Assembly (NCBI GenBank): GCA_032158295.1
Contig: CM063262.1
Span: 10,301,977 to 10,365,976 of the forward strand
From: Pycnopodia helianthoides
Lineage: Eukaryota; Echinodermata; Asteroidea; Forcipulatida; Asteriidae
DNA: 64,000 nt
Direction: 5' to 3'
Part shown: positions 1 to 8,885 of the stretch, piece by piece
How the letters are laid out: each line of letters begins with the position of its first letter
How positions within the stretch are numbered: the stretch's first letter is position 1
Program-made: the position numbers and the translations under genes
The notes under the pieces: model-generated
Databases searched by the model: none
What the model was told of the DNA's origin: nothing
The model's input: the letters and a program-made list of their open reading frames with translations, nothing else

Positions 1-424
1 TTTTTTTTTCTTCTTCTGGTTCTCCTTGTACCCCTTAATCTTATTCACGTTGAATCCACATCGGAAGCAGGGGACTTAAATATTATGGCTTGCCTTGACC
101 TCCGGGGTCAGTGCCGGGGTCGCCAGATGAATCGGCTTTGATTTATGGTGACGTACCGTGGAGATTTCTCCACTGCAAATGACAGATGTGCAAGTTTTTT
201 TTAATTCAAATTACATGTAAGAACCAAATACTGACTCCTTTTTTTTTTACCACATCTCTCCAGGTCCTTACCATGTTCATCAGTGTAATTCTTTTACCCG
301 TATCAAGTCTTTACTTTCTCCACGCTCTAAAGTTGTATTGCCTGGCATTGTTTTGTGTGTATAATTTATTATTCTGTGTATGGCATGTATGCAAGGAAAT
401 TTTCCTCTATGGTAGGACCAACAA

Positions 425-452
425 ACTGAATTGAATTGATTTGAATTGAATT
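425..452 (+). repeat. TTGAA-rich pentamer tract
   Basis: A short GAATT/TTGAA tract follows AT-rich DNA from about 240. Such pentamer tails often end LINE copies, and 240-452 may be a LINE 3' end, but no coding part is visible. The Penelope-like fragment starts right after it. Confidence 0.4.
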
Positions 453-467
453 GCCATCAAGGCGTAG

Positions 468-695
468 AGGCGTTTCTACGGCCACAGATCAACAGTCAAC
501 ACCCACAAGCTGGATACACCTGTAGGACACCACTTCAATCTTCCTAACCACTCCATTTTTGACATGAATTTACAGGGCATTGAGGCACTAGGTAACTCCA
601 GAGAGACTGTTCGTCTGAGTAGGGAGAAATTGTGGATAAGGCGCATAAAGACCATTCAACCCCATGGTTTGAACATCCAAGAAGGAAATGACTAA
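468..695 (+). pseudogene. Penelope-like element, C-terminal endonuclease fragment
   Basis: An open frame of 75 codons reads from just after an in-frame TAG (465-467) to TAA at 693-695. It begins RRFYGHRSTVNT and continues with a PVGHHFN block, a DMNLQGIE block, and REKLWIRRIKTIQPHGLN near the end. The order Arg/GHRS, HFN, H..D, E..WI..L/I.T..P.GLN is that of the C-terminal half of the GIY-YIG-type endonuclease of Penelope-like retroelements. The N-terminal GIY and YIG motifs and the reverse transcriptase are missing, and there is no ATG, so this is a 5'-truncated remnant. The sequence to about 1040 is its probable 3' part. Seen: frame and motifs. Known: the family motif order. Inferred: a dead copy. 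Confidence 0.75.
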
Positions 696-1042
696 TAACC
701 CTTTGTCTTTGCCCTCTCCCTTTTCCCCACAGATATCCATATTTTTAGTCTGCCCTATTAACTAATTATTTACTTTTCTTCCAACCTTCCATTTTGTCCT
801 TTGTGTTTCCAACTTCTTTGTGGTCTAGCCATCCCCTTCCTCCAACCCCCCCCCCCTTTGTCTTCATAATCCCTGCTTACCCCCTGCTTTTTCTGAATGC
901 TTCTTGCTTTTCTCTCTCCACTCTCTCTATTCATGTTTTTCCACTTGACTGCTTTTGTCCCCCTTGTATGCATGTATGTGTGTTGTCTTGTCATTTAGCC
1001 TTCGAGAAAGACTCTGCTAGGGTCGAAACGTCAGGCCACTAA
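696..1042 (+). mobile_element. Penelope-like 3' flank with hammerhead-like motif
   Basis: This is pyrimidine-rich DNA downstream of the endonuclease stop. At 1010-1024 GACTC and GGGTC form a stem around TGCTA, followed at once by GAAAC (1025-1029) and GTCAGG. Similar stem-plus-GAAAC blocks lie on the minus strand at 8432-8462 and 62642-62683. In Penelope-like elements such blocks sit in the LTR-like repeats and can be hammerhead ribozymes. Here the CUGANGA box is degenerate (TTCGAGAA), so activity is unlikely. Confidence 0.5.
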
Positions 1043-1149
1043 CTAATTTTTTGCATTTATACTACAGGTCCTTTTGGTTGGTAAGCAGTTTGCAACAGCT
1101 AATTCTAATTTCTCATTGCCATCATTTTAAGAACATTTTTCTGTGAACA

Positions 1150-1290
1150 GCTTATTTAGGGAGACCTCCAACATGGGAAACCACCAACATAGTGCTAGAT
1201 AGCTTAGGTAGAGCACCGGCACGTTAATCCGGAGGTCATTGGTTCAAATCCCGCTCTAGTCACTTTTTTTTATGTTCAACCCCAAGCTTT
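1150..1290 (+). mobile_element. SINE-A copy (tRNA-derived)
   Basis: Sense-strand copy of the family best seen at 14640-14905 and 17060-17589. It keeps the leader GGGAGACC...CCAACAT, the tRNA-like body (1193-1262) with a good B box (GGTTCAAATCC), and the start of the tail (GTTCAACCCC). The A box has lost three bases. No target duplication is clear. Confidence 0.7.
1193..1262 (+). other. tRNA-like body of SINE-A, degenerate
   Basis: 70 nt. Acceptor halves TGCTAGA and TCTAGTC still pair, but the D arm is shortened, so this is not a working tRNA. The anticodon position reads GTT. Confidence 0.6.
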
Positions 1291-1500
1291 TTTAGGGCGG
1301 TCGGGTTGGGTTAGTGGTTTCTTTCCTCACCTTCCACCTCTTGGACCCCGGTTTGATACACAACGCTGATTGGCCAGCCAAAGGTGACTGCTCTGCGCGC
1401 ACATCTAGCAGGGGTGTGCCAAAATGCAAGTGTTTTGACGCAATCCACGTCAAATGAATCAAGTTTTTACACGGTCGCCCTAAACTGCATACCGTCATAT
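1287..1500 (+). mobile_element. Possible SINE (GGGTTAGTGG type)
   Basis: GGTTGGGTTAGTGG followed about 40 bp later by CCCCGGTTTGATACA resembles spaced A and B boxes, and is loosely like the copy at 61343-61590. No A-rich or simple tail is visible, so the call is weak. Confidence 0.3.
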
Positions 1501-1631
1501 CACAAGACCAAGAAAGGATAAGAGGGGACCAGTTGCTCTATGACTTGATGCCTCTTTTGATCGCTCGCCCAGCGTACGTCTCCAACACAGAATGGATCAA
1601 CCACAAGACTAATTAAAATGTGTGATATATT

Positions 1632-1721
1632 GTTTCAAATGGTTTTGGGTTGCACAAAGAAAAATGACTAGAGCGGGATTTGAACCAACGACCTCCATCA
1701 GTTTCCCTCGTGGTTCATTAC
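1632..1721 (-). mobile_element. Rearranged SINE-A copy
   Basis: On the minus strand, the T-arm half of the tRNA-like body and its tail are present (1632-1696). At 1696/1697 the anticodon half is replaced by a SINE-A tail segment in the opposite orientation (ATCAGTTTCCCTCGTGG, read on the + strand). This is a head-truncated copy joined to an inverted tail. Confidence 0.6.
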
Positions 1722-1727
1722 TTTACA

Positions 1728-2177
1728 GTTACTGTTTCAAAGTAACACTTCCGGGGGCTTATGATCCGAGCGAAGGCATTCTGGGGGGAAAAATGAAATG
1801 GCGCGGGCGGGATCGTGCACCACTGGGAACGAGGTTGGTCCGGGGTCAGTACCTTTCCCCCGGACATTTAATCTGACTTGATTGATGAGTATGCTCACAG
1901 TTGGCACCAATGGGAAGCAGCCCAAGCTGGAGCCACGTCTAGCCGGCTCACATGATTCAAGTTGGCATCTGTGATCATTAATTAGCCCACTCCTTTTCGT
2001 TGATTGGACGTTTTTGTCTCCAGACGTGGCTGCAGCAGCCTCGGACGTGACAGCATTTTTTTTCCGTCTTACTTTCCCAGTTTCTCTTTGAGAAAGTCGT
2101 GTATCCGTTTCCGATTGCAGGTCTGGAATGTGGTCTTTGAAGGGGCAAGGCCTTGAAGGGGCAAGGCCGTTTTTTTT
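1728..2177. other. No gene seen
   Basis: Mixed-composition sequence, GC-rich near 1750-1860. The motif AAGGGGCAAGGCC is directly repeated at about 2138-2170. No coding frame, RNA or known repeat is supported. Confidence 0.4.
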
Positions 2178-2460
2178 TCATAAGCTCTGGCGTTTCTGAT
2201 CAGCAGAGTGTGAGTGTTCGAGTCCTGGTCGTGGCAGTTGTGTCTTTGAGTCCAAGATACTTTACCATAATTGCTTTGTCCTTCGGATGGGAGATTAAGC
2301 CCTTGGTCCCGTGTTCCATGGTGCTATGTAAAGGAAAAGGTCTAATAATTCAAAAACGTAGCTCCACAATACCTTGCAGGAAAATACTGAATGTTGAAGC
2401 GCCTTGAGCGTTACTGAGTGACGGATATGAGCGCTATATAAGATGCCATTATTATTATTA
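2178..2460 (+). mobile_element. SINE-B copy, 5' truncated
   Basis: Starts inside the tRNA-Leu/Ser-like head. The B box TGTTCGAGTCC is at about 2216. It continues through the body (TTGCTTTGTCC, CTTGGTCCCGTG, GTAGCTCCACA) to the shared 3' end (TGAGCGTTACTGAGTGACGG, GAGCGCTATATAAG) and an ATT tail at 2448-2460. It is collinear with the full-length copy at 22887-23310. Confidence 0.8.
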
Positions 2461-2763
2461 GTGACAAAGCCTTCCATATCTGTGTTCTGATTGGTCCTCT
2501 CCGAAGTGACGTAGTTTGTCAGCTACCCACTTTTGATCGTCTGCTTCGTGCATAATGTTTGTATGTCATGTTGTTGTATTCACTATGTAATGTGTGTACG
2601 TGTGTAGTAATAGACAACGAATCTCCATTCGTGTGAATGGGATGCAAGGTCAAAGGTCGACTGGCAGGATCCTGCCAGGTGCTCAAGGCCGGTATCTGGC
2701 GTTATTCACGAGCCTCGAAACTGTGTCATCAGATGTTCAGGCTAGGAGTAAACTTCGCTCGGT

Positions 2764-2814
2764 CGGCCCCAGCGGCCTATCGGCCCCAGCGGCCTATCGG
2801 CCCCAGCGGCCTAT
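2764..2814 (+). repeat. 17-bp tandem repeat, 3 perfect copies
   Basis: The unit CGGCCCCAGCGGCCTAT occurs exactly three times (2764, 2781, 2798). Each unit is GC-rich and partly self-complementary (GGCC). There is no further repetition on either side. Confidence 0.9.
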
Positions 2815-3520
2815 CCAGGACCGCTGGGATGGGCTAATCAGCTTGCACAGATTCTTGTTCAGGAAGTACGTCATGCGTGCAGTGTGCTTGCAGTGTGAGT
2901 GTGATGCATGATGGGACTGAGCACGGGACTTAGCATTAACGTTAACGACACGTTTGCCCATCCCAGCGCCTTTGGTTTTAAGGCAAGGCGCTGGGGACGA
3001 GCGAAGGAGTAAACATCCATAGAAGTGACAAATTTTTGACCACATGAGGGCGCTTTCAAAGACTAAGTTTCCTTGCATTACAATTACATCTTATTTTGAC
3101 TGCCCGAACATGTATGTTTTTTTTCTTGTGTCAATGGCAAAATTAATAACAATAATATCAACATTGAAAAAAATCAGTTGTTTTACTTGTTTTGCATCAC
3201 ATAAATTTGGTTCACAAATGCCCTCACAGGGTCCAAAATACTGCGGATTGAATCAAGTTGAATTGAAACTTTAATAAGATATTTTCAAATTTCAGATCTT
3301 AACCAGTGCCCTTTGACCTAGGTTTCCTTGAGAAATTCTGAAAATCCGAAACCGAAAACTGTCAAATTGTTGCTCAGATTGCAATCGTAGACTTGCAATG
3401 CACCGATTCCTCAAGCCCCCGCGTGAAACTCTATCCGATAATGATTGCAGTAATTAAAGTAGGAAAATATGTTGTACTTATTAAGTTACCTTTTTTTTTT
3501 TCACTGTGCACTTTTTTTTT
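2815..3520. other. No gene seen
   Basis: AT-rich, apparently unique sequence. An AGGGCGCT word lies at 3046-3053. Short open frames show no recognisable domain. Confidence 0.35.
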
Positions 3521-3562
3521 CTTTCTTTCTTTCTGTCTTACCTTTCTTCTTTTTCTTTCTTG
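3521..3562 (+). repeat. TTTC microsatellite
   Basis: Interrupted CTTT/TTTC tract, preceded by two T runs. Confidence 0.8.
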
Positions 3563-3693
3563 GTGGATATTGTATACGTCGGAATTCTTGGTCACATCTG
3601 GGGATATGTAAATTGTCATATCGCGGCTGGAATTTGATGGTTGATTGATAAACAGTTCAGGTTTATCCAGTAGGAGTTATTTCATAAGGGACC

Positions 3694-3718
3694 TTTTTTT
3701 TTTTTTTTTTTTTTTTTT
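3694..3718 (+). repeat. Poly-T run
   Basis: 25 consecutive T. Could be the antisense poly-A tail of a retroposon, but no body is recognisable next to it. Confidence 0.9.
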
Positions 3719-3967
3719 GCGAGTCAGGTAAATGGCTTTTGCTTTCCAGAAAACATGTCAGAGCGTCCGTGTCGTAAATCCAGAGAGTAGAAATCCAATC
3801 TATGGGAAAAAGGGGGTCGTTAGAACCGAAGTATGTGGGATTTTTTGTAAACGGCAGTATAAAGCTACAGAGAATGTGCTTGTGGAGGTCTGTTTGTAAT
3901 TACGCTCTTAGGTTGCTTGCAATATGCTGGCTTATAAAGATGTCAGATATGAGAGCTGAGGAGTGGT

Positions 3968-4076
3968 GTCAGGTGCTGATGTTTGGTAACAAAAAAAAAG
4001 TTCAGGACAATCCTTAAACTTGGCATTTGGGGTGGAAAGCTGTTTGTATAGAAGAAGAGGGTACATTGTCCCTTAA
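3968..4076 (+). repeat. Segmental duplication, unit 1
   Basis: Nearly identical to 4505-4608, about 535 bp downstream (shared GTCAGGTGCTG, AAAGTTCAGGACAAT, AAACTTGGCATTTGG, GAGGGTACATTGTCCC). Both end at the same TTAA, where a MITE begins. Confidence 0.85.
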
Positions 4077-4461
4077 AGGCACTGGACACTATTGGTAATT
4101 ACTCAAAATAATTGTTAGTATAAAAACGTACTTGGTAACGAGCAATGGAGAGCTGTTGATAGTATAAAACATTGTGAGAAAACGGCTCCCTCTGAAGTAA
4201 TGTAGTTTTTGAGAAAGAAGTAATTTCTCAGTAAAATATTTGAATTGATTTTGAGACCTCACGCGTGAGGTCTTGAAATCAAGCATCTGAAAGCACACAA
4301 CTTCGTGTGACAAGGGTGTTTTTTCTTCCATTATTATCTCGCAACTTCGACGACCAATTGAGTTTAAATTTTCACAGGTTTGTTATTTTGTGCATATGTT
4401 GAGATACACCAAGTGAGAAGACTGGTCTTTGACAATTACCAAAGGTGTCCAGTGTCTTTAA
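4073..4461 (+). mobile_element. MITE family A, complete
   Basis: Nonautonomous DNA element flanked by TTAA on both sides. Termini AGGCACTGGACAC at the left and GTGTCCAGTGTCTTT at the right are inverted repeats, followed inward by TTGGTAATT and AATTACCAA. The interior has the family core ATTTTCACAGGTTTGTTA and an inner palindrome CTCACGCGTGAG at 4258-4269. TTAA targets are typical of piggyBac-type transposases. No coding capacity. It shares its right TTAA with a truncated element at 4458-4504. Confidence 0.85.
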
Positions 4462-4504
4462 AGGCAGGGTATAGCTTTGGTAATTACTCAAAAAATTTAT
4501 GACC
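4458..4504 (+). mobile_element. MITE family A/C 5' terminal fragment
   Basis: Only the first 47 bp (AGGCAGGGTATAGC, TTGGTAATTACTC, TTTATGACC) remain. They are cut exactly where the second duplication unit starts, which makes this the duplication breakpoint. Confidence 0.75.
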
Positions 4505-4608
4505 GTCAGGTGCTGGTGTTTTGGTAGAAGAAAGTTCAGGACAATTCTTAAACTTGGCATTTGGGGGGAAAGCTGTTTGTATAGCAGAAGAGGGTACATT
4601 GTCCCTTA
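4505..4608 (+). repeat. Segmental duplication, unit 2
   Basis: Partner of 3968-4076. Lacks a complete MITE A at its right TTAA (4605-4608) and runs instead into a truncated MITE. Confidence 0.85.
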
Positions 4609-4715
4609 AAGGCAAGGTATAGCTTTGGTAATTACTTTAAAAATTTAATGACCATAAAAACATACTTGGTAAAGAGCAATGGAGAGCTGTTGATACTATA
4701 TATAACATTTTCAGC
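4605..4715 (+). mobile_element. MITE family A-like, 5' half only
   Basis: AGGCAAGGTATAGCTTTGG then TTGGTAAAGAGCAATGGAGA and GAGCTGTTGATACTATA. The right half is gone. Confidence 0.7.
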
Positions 4716-4885
4716 ATGTAAACACATTGTCCTTAATTTTGGTTGCTACAACCAAAATCAGCTGCTGCATTTTTTAAGGTTTTGAGATAGTTTTCTGGAA
4801 TATAGCTTCATTTCAGAGGGATCACAGACAAAAATTGTCATGAGCTTCATACTCAGTAAGCTTTCAGACTCAATTTAAACAATGT

Positions 4886-5209
4886 TTAACCCTTCCAGTG
4901 CCGCCAACGTTCTGAAACGTCAAACAAAGTATCCGTCCACAGGCCGCCAACATTCCCATACGTTCTACTAGTCGACCCCAAAAATATATATAAATGCCCT
5001 CTGGATAAAGAACTGCCAAAACACGACCGGCACGGAACCCTTCGAGCGCCGCCAATGTTCTGAAACGTCAAACTGAATCTCCATTCACAGGCCGCCAACG
5101 TTCTGAAACGTTCTACTACTCAAAATAATATTTTTTTTTTTTATTTTTTTTTAAATGCCGGTCTGTGGATTGAGAATTTTTAAAACAAGGCTGGCACTCT
5201 AAGGGTTAA
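4886..5209. mobile_element. piggyBac-like MITE with internal duplication
   Basis: Bounded by TTAA at 4886-4889 and 5206-5209. Ends are inverted: TTAACCCTTCCAGTGCC at the left and GGCACTCTAAGGGTTAA at the right. TTAACCCTT ends recall piggyBac-superfamily termini. The interior has two diverged copies of a roughly 150-bp block (from about 4893 and 5041), each with CGTTCTGAAACG and ACAGGCCGCCAACxTTC. Confidence 0.75.
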
Positions 5210-5239
5210 AAAAAAATCCTTACCAATCTTTTATAATAC

Positions 5240-5640
5240 CTTTAAAGGGAGGGTATAGCTTTGGTAATGACCATAAAAACTTAATTGATAAGAAGCATGG
5301 CAGCTGTTGATAACATTGCGAGAAACAATTCCCTTTAAAGGATTGTGGTTCAAGAGAGAGGGACTCAAAAACATTTCAATCTGAGACGTTTGCCTGAAAC
5401 TTGTGTATTCCATTTACGAATTATTCTCCCTGCGTGGCCATAACCGCTCCAGGTTCTGGGCGATATCTTAAAAAACGCTACCACCTTTTGAAATGAAATT
5501 TTTACAGGTTAGTTTTATTGCTAAATTTATATCGGATTTAAACAAAAAGATAGACCTGAAGTGGGTTAGTTTATTGTAGGTCCTATATGTCTAAATTTAT
5601 ATCGGATTTAAACAAAAAGATAAACCTGAACCTGAAGTGG
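5240..5640 (-). mobile_element. MITE family C copy, end rearranged
   Basis: Starts TTTAAAGGGAGGGTATAGC and carries the family C interior in reverse (CCATAACCGCTCCAG, GATATCTTAAAAAACGC, ACAGGTTAGTTT). Near 5521-5640 the segment CTAAATTTATATCGGATT is tandemly duplicated and the expected inverted terminus is absent. Confidence 0.65.
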
Positions 5641-6606
5641 TTTACCGTTAAACCGTCTATTCTTTTTCGTCATTTTCCCTCTGAACTGCCCTAAAGAATA
5701 ACACAATTTATTGCACAAAGAATAGGGTATGGCTTGCCTGGAATCTCGCCGACCAGATGGAGCTTGCACTTAATATTTATTCACTTTGATTGTCATTTAC
5801 GTGTTTAGACGCATTCAATCAACAACTTTTTACACGTTAATCTTCCAGCAACTTAAATTTCCCACAGGATTAAAAACCAGAGATAAAACTCAATGAGCGA
5901 AAAACTCTGGAAAACCTTGTGGTTATCAGCAAGTTGTACCTCTTTAAGGTTTGCCTTTTGATACTAACAACATTTTTCTGATCTTTTTCAAATACATTCC
6001 ACTGTGTTCCAAACTGAGCCGAAGTCGCAAGCTAGAATGACCAACTACGCTTCCTCCACATTCTTCCAAAAGCAATTTTCAAAATACCTACTTTTGTTCC
6101 TTGCATACCAACCCTTCGGAATGCTTTTGATAACCGATCAGACAAATTTTACCTGCTATACAACCGTAACACAGGCACATAGACATCCTTGCCGACCGAT
6201 TTACCTCATTCGGGTTCAACCCGATTCGGTTAAGTTTTTAAGAGCGTTCAGACACACAAAGTTTAACCCGAATGAGTTGAAACTGCCTTAAAACCGACTT
6301 TAGTACTGTGTCTGAACGATGACCTCATATTGACTTTAAAACCAGTAGACTTTAATGTTTAAGATAAACAGTATATTCTTTGACGGTAATCCAAGCGACT
6401 CTTCTATTCTAGTAACAGTGCCTCGTCTTTGGGAGACTAATCCCAGGCCAAGAGAGGAGAAGAGATTGTCGCTTCCACGCAGGATCAACATCTCATATTC
6501 CCACTTGGGGAACATCTGTTAGAAGATCGCCGTCATAACCGAGTGACGTCTTGGGGAGAGGGTATGTTGTTGAGGTCTTCCCAGGGACTGTGATTGTAAA
6601 CCTGGA
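5641..6606. other. No gene seen; short inverted repeats at 6204-6320
   Basis: CTCATTCGGGTT (6204) and AACCCGAATGAG (6264) are inverted, and so are GTTCAGACACA (6247) and TGTGTCTGAAC (6310). They may be remains of a small palindromic element. The rest shows no frame with a recognisable domain. Confidence 0.35.
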
Positions 6607-6607
6607 A

Positions 6608-7118
6608 CATCTGACGTCTTCTCTTTTGAGTTTCCTGAAGTGCATTCAGACGCTGGGTTTTGTAATGATGTGTCCCAAGTATTTGGAAATTAATCACATA
6701 GTCAGGACTCAAATTTTACTCTGGACCGCAGGCCCGAGGCCAGTGATTTTTAGTGTCGGGCCAGTAGACTCAAGTAGACTCATCTGACGTCTTCTGTTTG
6801 AGTTTCCTGAAGTGCATTCAGACGCTGGGTTTTGTAATGATGTGTCCCAAGTATTTGGAAATTAATCACATAGTCAGGGCTCAAATTTTACTCTGGACCG
6901 CAGGCCCGAGGCCAGTGATTTTTAGTGTCGGGCCAGTAGACTCAAGTAGACTCATCTGACGTCTTCTGTTTGAGTTTCCTGAAGTCCATTCAGACGCTGG
7001 GTTTTGTAATGATGTGTCCCAAGTATTTGGAAATTAATCACATAGTCAGGGCTCGAATTTTACACTGGACTGCAGGCCCGAGGCCAGTGATTTTTAGTGT
7101 CGGGCCAGTAGACTCAAG
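6608..7118 (+). repeat. 172-bp tandem repeat, 3 copies
   Basis: Units begin CATCTGACGTCTTCT at 6608, 6781 and 6953 (spacing 173 and 172 bp). They are almost identical, so the array is recent. Each unit ends with part of a dispersed repeat (CTGGACCGCAGGCCCGAGG...GTGTCGGGCCAGTAGAC) whose longer form continues after unit 3 to about 7170 and recurs, diverged, at 25128-25260. Confidence 0.9.
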
Positions 7119-7693
7119 ACCTGACAAGTCCAGTTGTCTTGTGTTTTTTTCGATTGAATAAAAATGCCTCACAGAGTTTAAAACAAAACAAAATATGTTC
7201 AAATGTTGACTTAGGGTCTGATAAATACCTTTCAATTCTGTTAAGTAAAGTACACTTTATATGAAAGACAAATGAGACAAATCTTCTCTTACATGTCTTA
7301 GTGTTCGTTCAGATCAAAACTGTTGAATGCATGCTAAACTGCGTCAACAAGGTTTTTTTCTCTCATTTTGAATCTGGTCTTGCCACAAAAATTCTGGTCC
7401 AGCAAGTATTTTGAGCTATAAGTCCGATGGTCTTGTGGATTTTTCCCCTAAATTCAAGCCCTGCATAGGTGTTCAGGTTTTAAAAATTTATTTATCAAAT
7501 GTGAGTTGATGGATACAAATTGCAATCACAAGTAAAATCATCTGTTTCTTTAACCCACTTAAAAAAAAAAACCCACTTAAGATTCATCTTGTTTAAACCT
7601 GTGTTTTTACTACAGTGTATACCTGTATTGTATTCTGGATTTTTCCAAGCTTTTTCTAGGCTTACTAAGTTTCCATTTTGATTATTGTACACG
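7119..7693. other. Repeat remnants, no gene
   Basis: The first 50 bp continue the dispersed repeat (TCCAGTTGTCTTGTG, TTCGATTGAATAAAAA). The remainder is AT-rich with no supported feature. Confidence 0.35.
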
Positions 7694-7953
7694 CATATGT
7701 GATGGGATCAAGCTAAATGAGTCTTTTGTCGACCCTTGTCAAATTTGTTTTTTTTATCTATTTGAAAGAAGTTTAGTCTCAGCTTTAAGGATATGAAAGC
7801 CCCGTGTTGATACCATCTTTGGTTCAAAAGTTATGGAAGTCGAAACACCAAGAGATGTATAGAAATGTACACCCCTGTCGACGTAATTTGGCCTGTTATT
7901 CAATAATGCATTTACTGACAAACGACTCATTTAGCTTGATCGCATCACATATG
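7694..7953. mobile_element. MITE with 30-bp inverted ends
   Basis: Left end CATATGTGATGGGATCAAGC then TAAATGAGTC. The right end is its inverse with one mismatch (GACTCATTTAGC...GATCGCATCACATATG). 260 bp with a noncoding interior. The target duplication is not clear because the termini themselves are the palindrome CATATG. Confidence 0.75.
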
Positions 7954-7994
7954 TTATTGTTTGTATTAGTGGCATGAGCACTTTTGTGGATTTG

Positions 7995-8155
7995 TTTTGC
8001 TCATTTTCCTAAAAACTATAACATTTCAAGCAAAAACTATTTTAAGGGAAGTTTTCCACCATGGTTATCTTAATACCGTGTAAGTTATGCGCAAAATCTG
8101 TGGACATTTATATGTTCAATCTTACTAATGTTGTACACATATGGGTTTTGAGGCA
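7995..8155 (+). mobile_element. MITE family B2, right part
   Basis: Matches the interior and right end of the elements at 43608-43966 and 53488-53827: AGGGAAGTTTTCCACCATGG, ACCGTGTAAGTTATG, then ACTAATGTTGTACAC at the terminus. Confidence 0.55.
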
Positions 8156-8179
8156 TTGCATGGTGAGGTATCAATATAT

Positions 8180-8475
8180 ATTCGGTTTGCGGTAACACCA
8201 TGTGTATAAATATCTACTTTGCTGTGTAGATTTTGTTCTTTAGAGAACTTGTCTTGCTATTTTATTCTACTACGCGGAGTAGACTTTCGGAATTCGGGAG
8301 ACTTCTCAGTCTGAAAGAACTGCCCTGCTTATTAACTACTACCTGGGCGGGAGGTAGGAAATCGGCCTGGACTACTACTTTAGCTTTTTTGGATCGGGGG
8401 ACTTCTCGGAGTGAGTTCTTTTGGTCTCAATGTTTCGACTAGCTTGCTCTAGTCATCGTCAGGAGACTGTACACA
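8180..8475 (-). mobile_element. Penelope-like LTR-type segment
   Basis: Shares GGTTTGCGGTAACACCATGT (8184-8203) with 62574-62592 and, on the minus strand, a hammerhead-like block at 8432-8462: CTGACGA, a stem GACTAG/CTAGTC around AGCAAG, then GAAAC. The order of the two blocks is the same in both copies, so they belong to one element. No coding sequence remains. Confidence 0.5.
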
Positions 8476-8885
8476 CCCTTTAAAGACTGTAAATCTATCA
8501 GGATGGTATGAAACCCCACAATGGCCGAGACCTCCCGTTCCGTATCTCCACCTCATTCTTGCATTCGCACACGCATTAACCCAATGTTTGCCGTAATCTT
8601 CCCCACGCTCGTTGCACCCATGCAAAGGGTCCCCTCGGCCCCCCAGCTCCACCGGCGTCCCGATTGGGCGGATCCTAACTCGGCCCGGTCGGGTGCCATT
8701 TGTCCAATTGTAACAGTAACTCGGCATATTGGTTTTTATAATTACCTGTATGTTTGCACAGCGGGAGACAAGGCATCAGACTTTGTAACCTTATGCCCTC
8801 CTTGAAAAAAGCTGACAATTACTGTTTCCAAAGAATATTTTGTTCTTCGATTTTGTTTTGAGATCTCAAATGGTATTGTTACTCA
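8476..8885. other. GC-richer unique stretch, no gene
   Basis: 8500-8720 is locally GC-rich with open frames on both strands, but neither shows a recognisable motif. No repeat match inside the window. Confidence 0.3.
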
